The notes: generated from the sequence alone by a model not told the origin. A stretch of DNA of 64,000 nucleotides from Athripsodes cinereus (GCA_947579605.1 OX388317.1:19301384-19365383), one strand, 5' to 3'. Counted from the first letter of the stretch, positions 32,747 through 45,575 are shown. Program-made: numbers and translations.

Positions 32747-33259
32747 AATAACAATTCAGCGATGAGGCATGTCACCCATCCTAAATGTCTCATTTTTTAT
32801 CGGCATGGAGAGGACAATCTGCATATTTTTTTAATGTAGTTGGTGTGCTAGCTATCTCATTTATGAAATATGCCATGATGGTACAGTTTCAATTTCACTT
32901 TATGGAGTAGGTATAGATAAATGTAAATAAATCGTTTTCGGAAAATTTGTTCAATTGAATCGTTCCAATCAAAATCTTTGCGGTCATTGGAAAAATGTCT
33001 TCCAATTTCATGAGATGTGTTATATACCGTTCTGTATATATACCTATCCCTTTATATTTTATACCTCTACATACAATGACCATAATATCAAACCATGATT
33101 TTGTTACCTGCCGCCTACTTGTACTTCTGGAATCTCAATTTGGGTGTGGACTACCACAATCATCAAGGGCGTACACAGCAGGTTTTCTAGGCGGGGCAGT
33201 AGCACAGAGAAATTTGGTTGCATCAGCTGTTAACTATGCGCATTTAAGGAAATAGATAA

Positions 33260-34405
33260 CTTATAAAAAAATTCGGACTCCTTCCACCCCCCTTAGTCAA
33301 ATTTTCGATTGTAAGATATTTCACGATTATTTCATCATTTTTGTATCGCGATTCAAAAAATAACTCTTAAAAATATTTTGATAATAATAATCTATTTTTA
33401 AATTCCAACCTTCCGTCACTCCAATTTTTTATTTAGATATATTAATTTGATACGTTTCACGATTTATTATTATTTATAAGATTACGGCATCCCGTCAATA
33501 ATCTATGTACTGATATATTTTTTTCAGCAAACTTTAAAATTTTGACATATATAGAAATGGTATCAGTTTGCAATAGGCAAGACATATTGATCAGATAATG
33601 TACTTCAGTTATCTCGTAACACAAATCGTATGAGTCTCTTATTGGGCAACCGGTTTCACGATTTTCTTGTTTATGTAAAACAAATTCAGAACAACCTTAA
33701 ATTTAGTCACACTTCTAGGGGGGGGGGCAGCATTATAATACATAATAATTCTTATAAAAATAAACTTTTTAAAACGATGAAGGTAATATTTAATTGCAGA
33801 ATTATTAAATAATGTGATACAAATACATGATATTGTGAAATGGGCAAATTTATCGTTAAAGCGTTCCACTTCGATACCAATTATCCATACATTTTGTTTG
33901 CCCCTCCCCTGATACACCCATGACTGCCATCATCCCTTTATTTACCCCCGAGATGTAACTGCCCCACAATGGTAGATACTCACAATATCTATTCAAATTT
34001 AGTTTCACATTTTACCCTACTCTATCAGAAGGCGCCTAAAATTAAATACATTTTACGCAGTGCTGTCATGGAATGAAATACAAAATGAAAGAAAATAAAA
34101 TTCTTTACTCTAGTAAAAATACCCACATATTATATATATACCAATGTCGAAACATAACATCTTTTCGACGAATCCAAACTGCAGATTCTGGCGACGGGTC
34201 GAATCTCATACTATATGCAAAGGTATGAGCCAAGTCTCTGCCCGACTGTAGACTCGCAGTGAAATGGAGTTAAACCTTTAGCTTATATTATCTCCTGCGT
34301 AAAATAATAATACTATGAACTTTCGTTCATGGAATGCATGTTGATTTTCACATGCATTTCGGATGAAAATGAGATCATACAGTCATTCATATAATATATA
34401 GTTTG
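33260..34405. other. AT-rich DNA, no gene
   Basis: Contains a G-run of about 11 near 33717-33727. Nothing coding is recognised. Confidence 0.45.
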
Positions 34406-34429
34406 ATACTATGTTGGCAAGATCCCTTT

Positions 34430-34610
34430 ATGATGTTTGTAGCAGCTTGTCTCGATACAGCGACTTACTTAGTGAAGCTGCTGCGGGTGCTGATTGCATA
34501 GTCCTTTTCTCCATGCTTGTTCGGGAGCACATGCGCTCCCACAGTCATCTTTGGGTGTTTTTTTACGTATATAAATTTAATGTTTCATTTAATTGTTTTT
34601 TTTTTTAAAC
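34430..34610 (+). repeat. repeat end sharing a hairpin-capable motif with 48315
   Basis: CTCGATACAG..ACTTAGTGAAGCTGCTGC is shared with 48325-48357 (CTCGATACAG..ACTAGTGAGGCTGCTGC). The following GGGAGCACATGCGCTCCC is a small palindrome (34523-34540). Confidence 0.4.
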
Positions 34611-35506
34611 TTTTATTATAAATGACCATGGCTTATTGTATTATTTAGCAATTGTGAAATAAGAAAATGCATTGTTTATATGTTCGAATGTTTAATAATC
34701 CAATAAATAAATATAGTTTTGACTTTAAGTTTAAACTTTAGTTTGACAAAAACATCGTAAGTCGACACCGAAATCTCGGATAAAGGTACATACTTTCTTC
34801 TTAATCTTCTTTGAATATGAGATTGTAGTAAAAGAATATTTACCCTAGAATATAATAGACATAAATGATTACTAATAAATTCGCTGAAACAAAATTTACT
34901 AGTAGACGACAAAGAGTAAAAAAATCTATTCGTAGCAAGAGACGCATTATCATTCGCCCATTTGAAATAATACATTTTTAGCTTCTACCACCCTTCTCCC
35001 CATTATAATATTTTCTATAATATCTTCAGGTATTTTTTTTAATAATGAAGAATTTCAGGGGTGGATTTTTCAATATCAAAAGTAATAAATACACTTATGT
35101 AAATATTGAGATAATTCTTTTTTCTCTTCATTATTATAAGTAGATAATATACGTTTTTATTGGAATATTATTCATTTGAATCGACTTGGGAATAAATTAA
35201 CAAAAACAAATATACATTTTTAATAATAAAACGTATTATAATTCTGTTTTCTTTGAATTTAAGTACTTAAGGATTTTTATATGCAATATTTTTTTAATTG
35301 TTTGACGAACCTTCTCAATAAGTTATCAGTACAGAGGTCAAAAGGATGTCACCTTTCCCAAATGATTAGAAAAGTCTTTTTTTGTATATTATTTATTTTA
35401 CGGATCAATTATTATTGATTCAGTGCAATATATAAAAGACACATAAAATATATGTTTATAAACATTAATTAAGAACCTGTACTGGTTCCTCGGTTTTGAA
35501 AAAAAT

Positions 35507-35552
35507 AGTGGAAGTAATCTAGGAACACAAAAGTTCATAGATTACTTCCACT
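35507..35552. repeat. small hairpin
   Basis: AGTGGAAGTAATCTA pairs with TAGATTACTTCCACT across a 16-nt spacer that itself can add GAAC/GTTC. It could be a tiny MITE core or a structured RNA. No other copy was noticed. Confidence 0.45.
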
Positions 35553-35788
35553 TTGAAAGGGATTAGAAAATATTTGACCTTTATTTCGATCTGGTACACC
35601 ATATCAAATCAACACAAAAATAGAAAATAATGTAGGAAATTGATAATCTATAATTATGGAAAAATGTTAATGAACAAAATCTAAAATCTTGTTGTTGGTG
35701 ATTTATCTTATTTTGGAAGAATTAACTACGAAACAGTTTCGATACATTTTGATAACTTAGAACTATTTATAAAGTGCACTTACTTTCT

Positions 35789-35906
35789 GTTACTTGATTT
35801 AAAACAATCGAGATCGATTTGGGCGCAATTACAACATAAACGAGCGAATGATTTGATTCTATGGCGTTGGTACTCCAAATCAGCAACGTTTTTTTAATCA
35901 AGTAAC
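35789..35906. repeat. short inverted-repeat element
   Basis: GTTACTTGATT at the left end and AATCAAGTAAC at the right end, with extended A/T pairing, enclose about 80 bp of mixed sequence. Possible MITE; no target duplication found. Confidence 0.4.
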
Positions 35907-36574
35907 ATAGAGTAGGAATATTGTTTAAACATTTTTGTATTAAAAAAATCTGTTTCTAGTGTTTCGATTTTTCTATCAGTGTTCAGGGTTTGATTCTTGC
36001 TGTCTATTTTATCTCCTTTCATGACCCATGCACATTACTAAGTGCGCTGATGTTCACGGGTGTGTTTTTATATGTAAATTTAATATATACCTAATATTTT
36101 AATTCGATGCAATCCAAATAGGTGGTTAGACATACATTTGTTCGTTCCTTCGCTTTCTACAGAACCCTTATACAAATGAAAACATCACCGTGACATTACC
36201 TTTAATATAAATATTATTCAACATGGTCTCTATGCTGAAAACAAACCCTTTTGAACATTTTTTCCACATTTTAGTTGAGCGATTTTACACATTAAATGTT
36301 ACATCAATCCAGATCAAAAATTTTCTACGTAAGCTAAAGAAGATAAATTGTTAGACAAAATAAGTTTTTGCGTTTTGTTGTAATAATGAAATTATTTCCA
36401 TCGAACATCGAAATCTTCTTGCAACATTATCACTATGCATTTGGTACATTTGTCATTATGATGAAGATTACGGATGACTGTTTTATAATATTTTATCAAC
36501 GAAGAATAAATTAAGAATTATTAATATATTAAAATACAGTATAACTGAAATGTAATACCGTTCATAAGCTAGTG

Positions 36575-36700
36575 AAAGCTTTGATTTTGGCGTCGTTTAA
36601 TAGTTCTTAGATCGTCTCAAAGACGACGGTAAACATTGCAGTCTTCAGTTTGTTACTAAAGGTGGTAACATGTTGATTTTTCTTCAGTGGAGTTAGTAGA
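36575..36700 (-). pseudogene. CR1/L2-like LINE 3' end
   Basis: Minus-strand TTTGAGACGATCTAAGAACT and TTAAACGACGCCAAAATC match the ends at 8884-9003. No frame remains. Confidence 0.45.
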
Positions 36701-37277
36701 CGATTGATGATTCATAAAATAGGTCCGAGAAGACTTAAAAGTCCTTTTGAAAAAATAAAACGTACTGGGTCTGTCAGGTTCCGTAAGTCTATTTACGGTC
36801 AGTGCAGAAGAGCTCAAAGGTCTTCTAATGTGAACACACTATTTTATGTATAGCGTCACATGCATACATTTTTTTGAGTTAAAGTTTCAAGTTCTTTTAC
36901 GTATCTGACTAGTATCCAATGTAAATCACTTAATGTGAAAAACATTTATGAATCGTAAAAATAATATTTTTGTTGATAGTCGCAACTCGCAATCGCCAGA
37001 CATCTTATGTCACTAAATCATTATTCAATTGTTCGCTTTTTATGCTCCCCCGTTTCATTTTTTCAAATTCTTTTGTTCTATAGTATATAATTTTGTTTTT
37101 TTCGTTTTGTTTTGCTTTTCAATTGTTATCATTTTTAATGCTTTTGTCTCCTAAATTAACCTACTAGAAACTTTATAATTTTCTTTTTATATACTTTTTA
37201 CTGGTTCTGCATAAGTATGCACAGCGTCACACGTACATCAATGGGAACTCACAGTGTGCATGTAGTGCTGACCAAAA

Positions 37278-37303
37278 ACAGACCAGGGTCCGTAGTCAAA
37301 ACA
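37278..37303 (+). repeat. solo end of the CAGGGYCC MITE family
   Basis: CAGGGTCCGTAGTCAAAACA matches the left terminus of 22564-22769. The opposite end was not found nearby. Confidence 0.45.
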
Positions 37304-37499
37304 CACGTCATGTCTCCAATACTCATACGACGACGGTTTTCAAGCACTAAGTTTTGAGTTGCACGACGCGATCTCATGGCTGCTGAGCCTTAAGATACAA
37401 ATATGACGGGTATACCCATAAGAAGAAGAATAAGATGTAGGTATGAATGACTATGTTTATATTTTTAAAAATAAATTGAAACCCGAATGGTTCGGTCAC

Positions 37500-37630
37500 G
37501 TCCTTGCAAAAGTAACATTGGTCACCATTATTTTCTGTAAATTTTCGAGTGTTCTGTAAAATGCTGATACTCATAAAATATCACAATGAAGACATTTAAC
37601 ATTTTTAATTTGGCGATGTAGTATATAACA
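37500..37630 (+). repeat. family-B repeat fragment
   Basis: TTTTCGAGTGTTCTGTAAAA, CATAAAATATCAC and GAAGACATTTAAC, then ATTTGGCGATG, in family order. Confidence 0.45.
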
Positions 37631-37654
37631 TTTTTTTTTATTAGCATAAAGAGT

Positions 37655-37850
37655 ATGGCAATCAGTCCCCTTCGAAGCTCTTCTCGGGAATATAAGGCAT
37701 CCGTCATCTCCATTTAGAGCGATACTGCGGCAATCGAGTCACCTCTCCTTTGCTCTGATATTGTTGTTATTAGAATGTTGTAATAATGAAACAAAAAGGT
37801 TGTTCAGGCCACAACAACTAACATAGGTATGAAAGAATAATGTTAATTTT
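37655..37850 (-). pseudogene. LINE ORF2 C-terminal remnant
   Basis: Minus-strand blocks match the 2770-3350 family (AGAGCAAAGGAGAGG, TATCGCTCTAAATGGAG, GAAGAGCTTCG). No open frame. Confidence 0.4.
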
Positions 37851-38019
37851 GGATATTCTCAAAACATAACTAACTGAGATCTATCGTGTATACCTACTGA
37901 AGTATGGATCTTTGTTGAGTGCGTTTTGCGCTCAGCGTCATTTGAGACATGTTAATATTACCTTTTTTTATATAACCTGCAGGGCTGCTCTTGACTTAAT
38001 CTTAAAACGATCTTAATCT

Positions 38020-38195
38020 AGTCTTGATCTTTATCGTTTCAAGAACCAACTGAAAACTTATCTATTCAAGAAATCTCACGGAATAATTCAAGCACAACCT
38101 TAGTTACCAAAGAGCGCCCTTGAGGTGGATTTTTTTCACAAAACGGCGCTTTACAAATCATCCAAATAATAATAATAATAATACGATGCGCGAAG
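38020..38195 (+). pseudogene. CR1/L2-like LINE ORF2 end with TAA-repeat tail
   Basis: The frame LDLYRFKNQLKTYLFKKSHG, then IIQAQP and a stop, carries the FKxxLKTYLF motif found at the end of CR1-type LINE polymerases. The 3' UTR GCGCCCTTGAGGTGG then AAAACGGCGC leads into (AATAAT)n at about 38165-38185. It is the clearest copy of this end in the window. Confidence 0.6.
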
Positions 38196-38199
38196 GGGC

Positions 38200-39360
38200 T
38201 ATGGTCTCGCTAACGCGAGATCGGTATGCGCGTACCTATTTTTGATTAGTAGTCACTTCCTGCGTCGTAATATTAAGATTAAGATCGTATTTAGATTTTG
38301 TCAAGAGTAACCCTACTCACATTGAGGTGTGTCATTTCAGGTTATATAAAACCTACGTGAGGTAAATAATTTAATAATTTTGATTTTGTAATTTTTCTTT
38401 CGTTTACTCTGATTTTTTTTATAAAGCTACATCTCCTCACATAATTTTCAGCCGTTTGTTTCCATTTCACAACATGTTTAAAAACGGTGTATTTCCATTT
38501 TGAAATATTTCCGCACGAATAAAAACTGGCTACTGGCATTACACTGGCAAATTTTGTAGGTACAGTAATACTTCGGTTTGCGTTAAGTTGCTTAGTAATG
38601 ATGTGCAAAAAAAAATAAATAAAGAAATGAAAATAAGTTACCTACGTCTCTTTAAAATTAGTATACCTACAATTGCAAGCATATCCTGAGATTAATACGT
38701 ATTATAATTTCAGAAACAAGATTAACCGTGCAGATTTCGGTACTTTTAGTACGACTTTTTTACGTAACAAAGTAGTAATTGAGTGGGTCTTTATACATGC
38801 ATTTATCAGTTTATCCATTACGCCATCTCCTACTATTGAAGCAGCTAAAAGACTAAAGACTATAACAGTTTTTGATAATTGTACCGACAAAATATCATCC
38901 CTTTCAAAAAAAAATTGAAGGTTTTAAACTCTTTACAACATTCTAAAACGAAAACCTTTCACTTTCCTGTTTTGAAATTTATAACTATAAGTATTTAATT
39001 CTTATAAGTCCTATAAAAGGTATATTTTTAAACTTTTTCTATAAATCTACCTAATCATACCAGACAAATAGGGTAACCAATGGAAAACTAATGCAAATCT
39101 GTATTTGAGGTACAACTGTACCTACTTATATTATAAATAGTTACAGAGTAGATACTGCGGGTTAAAAGAAAAGTAGTGGAAGCAAAGAGAAAAATGACAC
39201 TTTTTAAAAAGTACAGATGAATTTTTGTAGAGAGTGCAAATATTCTGAAACATTGACTAAATCAGCGATTTTATAATTATCATCGAATGCGACGATTCTT
39301 CAATGTATCATTTATTAACAATCGTTTTAATCTACTTTCGAAATAATTCTATACATACAT
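38200..39360. other. AT-rich DNA, no gene
   Basis: TCAAGAGTAACCCTACTC near 38300 recurs in similar form near 46550, a minor shared repeat. Otherwise nothing. Confidence 0.4.
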
Positions 39361-40516
39361 ACATCATAAATACCTATATCATCACGTCGCTTCCTTTGTG
39401 TGGTAGGCAGAAAGGATCGAGCGTCACTTACTTAATTACATATTATCTTGTATTGTACACGTTAACGCAGATGAAAAACATCTACACATTCCACATAAAT
39501 AAAATTTTAAAAACATAACAAAGTTTTTTTAGCTAACCTCTAGCTTCTAGGATTAGCCTGAAAAATGTACTTGTTGTTACAAAGTTTTTTGTATGTTAAG
39601 TAAATGCGAATATTATTATACCTTTGTAGAATCTTACTAGATGTCGAAGATCTTCCGCTAGTAGTGAGTTTCTTCCATGTCGATGACAAGGAATCAGAAG
39701 TCGATTTTTTTTGTATAAAGGGGTCTGATTTTCTCATCCAGTAATGAGTTTCTTCTATGACGATGTTTTAGTATAAATATTGTTAAAAAGTCGACGCAGT
39801 TATTAAATTTATCCATTATTAATCTACAACCCTATTTTTATTTCACACGTGTCCGACAAAAATAATGCTCCTATCAGCAATTCACACTGTCGTTTAACGT
39901 CTGGTATACTCCTCCGCACATATCTATGTACCAAACTGGGGCATAACTTAACATACGTGTGTACAAAGTACATAAATTATATTACCTAGAAACGTTTGAA
40001 AGGTAGTTTAGTATTACACAACCGAAAAATGTTATTTTTGTCGGATGAAAATTCTAAATATTAACGCTTGCAAAAAATTGAACATTTTTGGTAAACCTAA
40101 TATTTTCGACTAGAAAAGATTTTCTTGTCGTCTTCCATAACATTTTGAATATTTAAAAAAAAATCTTTCATCATATCCAGGATATACAGCCTTTTCTTAT
40201 CACCCGTTTTTTCATTAATCCTTGAATAAAATATTTCAATTCATTGAAGTAGGAAAATAATGAGAGTCTTTCAATTTGCAAAAAAGTTGGACAATGGTTT
40301 TCAGTAAAAGGTTTTGGAACAGTTTATTTTGAAGGAAACAGTTTAAATAAGGAAGAGAACTGTATGAAGTGATAATAGATAATTTTGATCCATAGACAAA
40401 AACGAGATGACATTGTGACAGATCATGTTTTTTTTTTGAAAACATGGATAAATGTAATAAATCAAATGTTTTTGTGTTAACACTTTCATTATAATTAAAA
40501 TGATTTTAAAAACACT

Positions 40517-40658
40517 GTATAATTTCCAAATTAAATTTATTCACCTCAAACGTTTTCGCCAAGGCTTCTACTTGGCATCATCAGGAGGACCTGATGATGC
40601 CAAGTAGAAGCCTTGGCGAAAACGTTTGAGGCGAATAAATTTAATTTGGAAATTATAC
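40517..40658. repeat. 142-bp palindrome of two head-to-head hammerhead-like ends
   Basis: Arms 40517-40585 and 40590-40658 are reverse complements over 69 bp with one mismatch found, around a 4-bp centre. Each arm reads outward as CTGATGA, T, stem GCCAAG/CTTGGC, GAAA, then AATAAATTTAATTTGG. The outer sequence is thus the same downstream end in both directions. Confidence 0.8.
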
Positions 40659-40864
40659 AATGGATAAATGTGTTTGGAAAAATAGGGAAAAGTGTTGTTA
40701 ACTATTTTGAAATATGAAATGCGGTTGAAATGAGGATGAAAGAGTGCATTGACTTGTCTACAGTAACATAAAACAAAATAGTTCGAAGCATTAGGTAAAA
40801 TATCACTTTAGTATCAGCACCGATTTTGCAAAGGAAACATGGGCATAGATAAAAAAACATAACA

Positions 40865-41340
40865 TTAAAATGTATGTAATAATAATAACACTTTATTGAT
40901 CAGAAAAAAATCATGAGCCATTGGCGAGCTTATTGCCTGGATGCAATATCTTCCAGCTAACCAAAATAATGTTGGGCGCCATTTAATGTAGCGTATTTCC
41001 TCTCGTGTCTCGGCTAGCTCACTGCATGTATCTTCAGAGGTCGTGGATTGGTTGATTAGGGCACAAGGCTGATAAATACACAGGATGTTCAGATACAAAC
41101 GTTTTCCTTTTATTGGATCTTTGTTGCAATACATTACAGACGGGACAGCCTCCATCGACGGCCGTCCATACTATTAAACCATCCGACCTTTCGTCATGGG
41201 TGCCAGGCGCTCACGATCCCCTTCTGTAAGGTTCCCCCAGATACGGATGTCGATACGGACAAGCAGGCGACTCGTCCAGCTCAATTTGCGACCCGGGAAC
41301 TAGGACCGCCTCTGTTGGCAATTATCATCATAATTATTAG
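40865..41340 (-). pseudogene. LINE 3' end with GC-richer upstream part
   Basis: The minus strand ends in a family-C-like tail (ATTGCATCCAGGCAATAAGC, AATAAAGTGTTATT). Upstream is a 96-codon open stretch (41155-40865) and before it a GC-rich block (41160-41330) with broken frames. I do not recognise the protein. The position just upstream of a LINE tail suggests ORF2 C-terminus. Confidence 0.4.
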
Positions 41341-41344
41341 ACAC

Positions 41345-43610
41345 TGACAGAACACTTTTCATCTGTATTGAATTTAAGTTAATATTGTGATTTATCTAAA
41401 ATATAGCCTTAAGAGACTTACCACGATATTTGCGGTTATATACAAGTGTCCGGGGCCCACAATTTATATAATTTTCACTGCCTTTATTTACAAGTAATTA
41501 TCTCCATCCTCTTTGAAGTTATTCCCGATCAGATGTTCTAATTGCAAGACATTGGTTCACTGATATTTGGTCGCCACGAGGTGACACCAAAGAAAATTTA
41601 CTAACTGAAGACGTATGTCTTCCAACTGTCCCGGAGTCCTCTTAAAAAGTGAACCCTTCACATGTTTTCTGCCGGTCAGTATTTTATTTCTCCGACTTTG
41701 TAACAATAACGCGTTTGACTTCTGACAACTCATTGCGGTGTTGCCATAAAGCGAAATGTGGCTGATAAGAAAAATTAAACCACCAATAATAATATCATGC
41801 TACAGGTATTATGTTGACAATGTGTAATTAATACTAAACGTGAACAGTTAATACTAAACTTAATTATAACTTATTACATCCTTAGTCCGAAGTAGAACAT
41901 TATACGTGTCATGTTTCCTGTAATGAATACTACAAAATGAAGGATTAAGCGGATGAACTATTTAAGATAAGTCTATGGATGTAAGGCTGTTTTTAAAAAC
42001 GTGTAGGGTAGAGGATTTTCTGATGTATCTATCTTGAAGTCTACAAATTTGGTTAGATCTCACATTCTTCCCATTTTTTTAACGTATGAAAGATATTATG
42101 TGTGAGATATTCAAATTTTATTTAATTTTTACTGCCTATATTGATACTCAAAATAAATATTATGGTTTGTGAAACTTTTACCAGAAATTCATATCATGTC
42201 TTAACAATACCTAAATATTATTCTAAATTCTCATTCAGTTCGGACAAAAACCTACTCTTAGAAAGAATGTTGATGATTCGGTGATGCATGAAAGGAAAAA
42301 TATCAAGGAAATAAAATATAAAAATTAGAATTCAGAATTGGCAGCATGTAAGTCAGCAGTGCTGTGGATCCCATTGGGCTATAGTCGTGACAAGAACATA
42401 TTTAAGAATCGGTAGATACTGAATGGTAAGAACTGTAGTTATCAGAGGCGGTCCCAACTTTCGTATAGTTAACAAAATTATACGTACCATAATTTCTCCA
42501 CACACCTTCTGACCTTTTAAATTTGTTTAAACTTTACAAAAAAAATACAATATTGTAGTATTATGGCCCGACACAACATAAAGCAAGTTAATGTAATGAC
42601 CAACTTTTTTAGGCTCTCCCAATGAGGAATATTGAAGAAATAATTTACTAAGTCATAACTTAGAATGGAATAGTAAATTTGAAGTATTTGCAAAGATAAG
42701 AAAGTTTTAACGTAGCCCGTTTTGACAAAAAAAAATCATATAGTCTTACAACATGGAATTTCTGAGCATAGATTTGATATTTAACACGAGTTTTAAGTTA
42801 TTCATTACATCATTTATCGTAGGTTTTACAATATTTTGCAACTTTGAATCGTTTGAATTAATTTTATTTTAGGATGTATTCACAACTCAACAAAAACATT
42901 TTAACGTCAATTCTCTCAAACCAAGTTTTAGAACTAAGTTGCTTTCTTTGTGCCTATAACGACGATAATAATGACAATATTATGATGCTCTTTGCTTTCT
43001 GGCTTTTCTGGAATGCGTAGGTGTGTAACGCCACTGAGTTATGGTAACAGTACAAAGTATTACATGGTAGATATTACGTATAAACAATGTGCGACGTGAA
43101 AACGTGGATTCTACGAAGCGTTATTTCTCATTCGGCAAAACATCCATATGTTCTGACAGTTGACATGAATCAAAACAAGTGACTTGCGACTCATCCAATC
43201 CTCTTTCTCCATACATACATACGTACATATCTACATTCACTCACTCAATACTCACAACACATCTCTCCCCATTTCTGAACTTATTCGTGCGTCCCGCAAC
43301 TCAACGTTATCTATGGAAGAATTCACTCTAACCCTTTATTTCGTTCATCAGTTTTTGAATACAGCATTGTTCCAGTGATAGATGGCGTTGAATTTAAAAA
43401 CATTTTCGACAAATGTCTCTAAACTTTGTTGTGAATTTTAAATAATTATCAATAGATGGATCTAAACAAGAGAGTGGATTTAAAAACGAGTGCGCATATA
43501 GCTATTCTTATTAACGAATTTATAAAGAGAAGTATCACCCACAAATGGATGCAGTCTCTGAAAAGAAGCTGTTTTTCATTATTTTATGAAAAAAATCAAT
43601 GACAATAAGG
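41345..43610. other. AT-rich DNA, no gene
   Basis: I see nothing supportable here. Confidence 0.4.
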
Positions 43611-43619
43611 AAATTTAAT

Positions 43620-44002
43620 GAATTTCACTTATTTTAGAGGCATTAACTATGTAACAATTAGTACGCGAAGTTAATAAAGTCATTTGGAAGTTAACTACAT
43701 ATTGTGTTTTTAGTTTTTTTTTCAATTATCTTGAAATGGACTTCCAACAAGTACCTTCGGTCAACAACATTAATGTTTTTTATAGTAATTCAAGTTTAAA
43801 TATTTTATTTAAAAATTTAATGAAATTTCAATTATTTTTTAAATTTAGGAAGGTACGGTCGTATTTTGATTCAGAGAAATCAGTGTTAAGTTACCAGAAA
43901 CTGTATATATGTCGAATTGGTACATCATTTAAGCAAGCAAAAATCGCATTGATTGGTAGATTACAACAAAAACTTATAAATTTTTATTATGATTTGTTCT
44001 AA
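43620..44002 (+). repeat. PLE-like repeat leader with short ORF
   Basis: TTTTAGAGGCATTAACTATG, GCGAAGTTAATAAAGTCATT and TGGAAGTTAACTACATA lead to an ATG at 43736. The 88-codon frame starts MDFQQVPSVNNI, and a second locus (51890) starts MNCQQVPSVNYI after the same leader. Downstream sequences diverge. This may be the start of a retroelement ORF or simply conserved repeat DNA. The link to Penelope-like elements rests only on the hammerhead-like motif in related copies. Confidence 0.35.
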
Positions 44003-44269
44003 AAATGTATACCTATTTGTATAATTGTTGTACCTATACTAAATGATTAAGTTATTTGACCCAAGTTTTAATGGGTTAAATTTCACATACACACACATCC
44101 CTGACGTCAACTTTTGTATTTTCTTCTCTATAATAAATATTATTATCTCTCTATACTACAGCCTATATAATTCTGTATATTAGAGAAAAACTAAACATAG
44201 TCAAGAAATTTCATTTTGGAACATATTTAAATTTATTTCTCTACTGGGTACCTACTACTACTAAAATAT

Positions 44270-44402
44270 TATCATCACGGCATATCCCACAGGTTAACTG
44301 TTTGTAAGAATCATTAATTTATTTTTATTTCTTTGTTTATTCATTCTTTACTGTACATTGATTAAAAACAATTACATAAAAGGTATACATTCAATTTACA
44401 TA
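44270..44402 (-). repeat. family-B fragment followed by a family-C LINE 3' end
   Basis: ATCATCACGGCATATCCCAC (44272-44291) is the B end. From about 44320 a TTTATT tail, TTCTTTACTGTACATTGATT and ACAATTACATAAAAGG form the C end. Confidence 0.55.
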
Positions 44403-45144
44403 CTTTTCAAATACGTTCGGACACAAAATTACCATACAAAATAATTTTGTACTTTGCTTTTGCATGTAGCTATAATCTTGTTTGCTTTACCCGCTGTTTT
44501 GATTTGTTGAATTTTGATATATTTTTCTATATCTATGGCTATTATAAAATGAACTGCGCTTTAAACAAAGGTGCATAATAATATAATAATATATGCCATC
44601 AGATAGGACATGATGAGGACTATGGAGACTGCCTAAGAGACAGTGTGTTTCATTGCTTTATTTTCTAAAATATGTATGACTAAGAATTATTAACGTCTAT
44701 CCAGTTAATACGATTTTGTGTAATATTTGATTTTACTATTCGAAAATAAAGATTAATGAATAGCTCTACATAGGTTTATAAGACAATTTTACCATAAATT
44801 GACATAGTTTAGTTTCCCTTGTAGTTTATTATTATTTTCGTCGTTCCTGCTAGTACAACTGTTTTCGTACTGTTCTTCTCTCTCTTTACGAGACAGCACA
44901 GTAGGTACGAGGTTGGGGGTAGAAGGTTGATTTATTTAAAACAATATATCGAGGAAGGTGGTGTTACCCAGTCGTGAAGTAAGATCGACATGTGTTTCAA
45001 ATAATATAATCATACAGTGTATAATATATTATTTTGTACAAATTCAGGATTTTGTTAGTACGTTACAAATATTTCAAATGTTTCACATTATTTTGAAGCT
45101 CGTGTAGGTACATGGGTATTTCACATATTTGCCTACGTTCAATC

Positions 45145-45385
45145 TGTCCTGTGAAGTCCCCCCTCTCCGGTAAACAATTGATTTTACACTCTTTTATGGT
45201 GGTTTTGAGTACCCTGCAAATATATTCGTAAAACATGACGAAAAAGATATTTAACATTGTCAATTCAGTAATGAGGTATGATTTACTATTAGAGACAACA
45301 TGCATATTAATTACACGTAATTAGTTATTTTAACAATATATGTAGTATTATTAACAATTTTAGAAGACTCTGTGATGGTAATCAT
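45145..45385 (+). repeat. family-B repeat, diverged
   Basis: CTCTCCGGTAAACAATTG, CGTAAAACATGACG, TCAATTCAGTAATGAGG, GACAACATGCATATTAATTA and ACTCTGTGATGGTAATC in family order. Confidence 0.45.
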
Positions 45386-45459
45386 AGTTAGAGAAATTCA
45401 GAATTTCGGTACCTTACAAAGTTTTACTTAATTTTAATTTCCTATCAAGATACCCTTAA

Positions 45460-45575
45460 GTTAGAAGATATCGCGCTTCTGCGATAAACTCGCCTATTGC
45501 ACAAAACATATTTGTCCAGTTCAAATTATTTATTTTCTCCTTGTATACTATTTTTGTGCAATAAATATTTTTTAT
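45460..45575 (+). mobile_element. LINE 3' end, plus orientation
   Basis: GAAGATATCGCGCTTCTGCG forms a small stem, then GATAAACTCGCC, ATTTTTGTGCAATAAATA and ATT repeats. This is the plus-strand layout of family-C-like ends. Confidence 0.5.

Larger units (their letters stand above)
31905..32890 (+). repeat. family-B repeat split by LINE 3' ends
   Basis: The first half (31905-32027: ATTCGTATCCCGTGGAG, GTTTAAGAC) and second half (32752-32890: TCAGCGATGAGGCATGTCAC, ATATGCCATGATGGTAC) are collinear with 18963-19260. They are separated by about 720 bp. ACAATT occurs at both junctions and may be the target duplication. Confidence 0.5.

Noticed and set aside
32995..33255. 86-codon plus-strand frame
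   Set aside because: No motif recognised; codon content not distinguishable from background.
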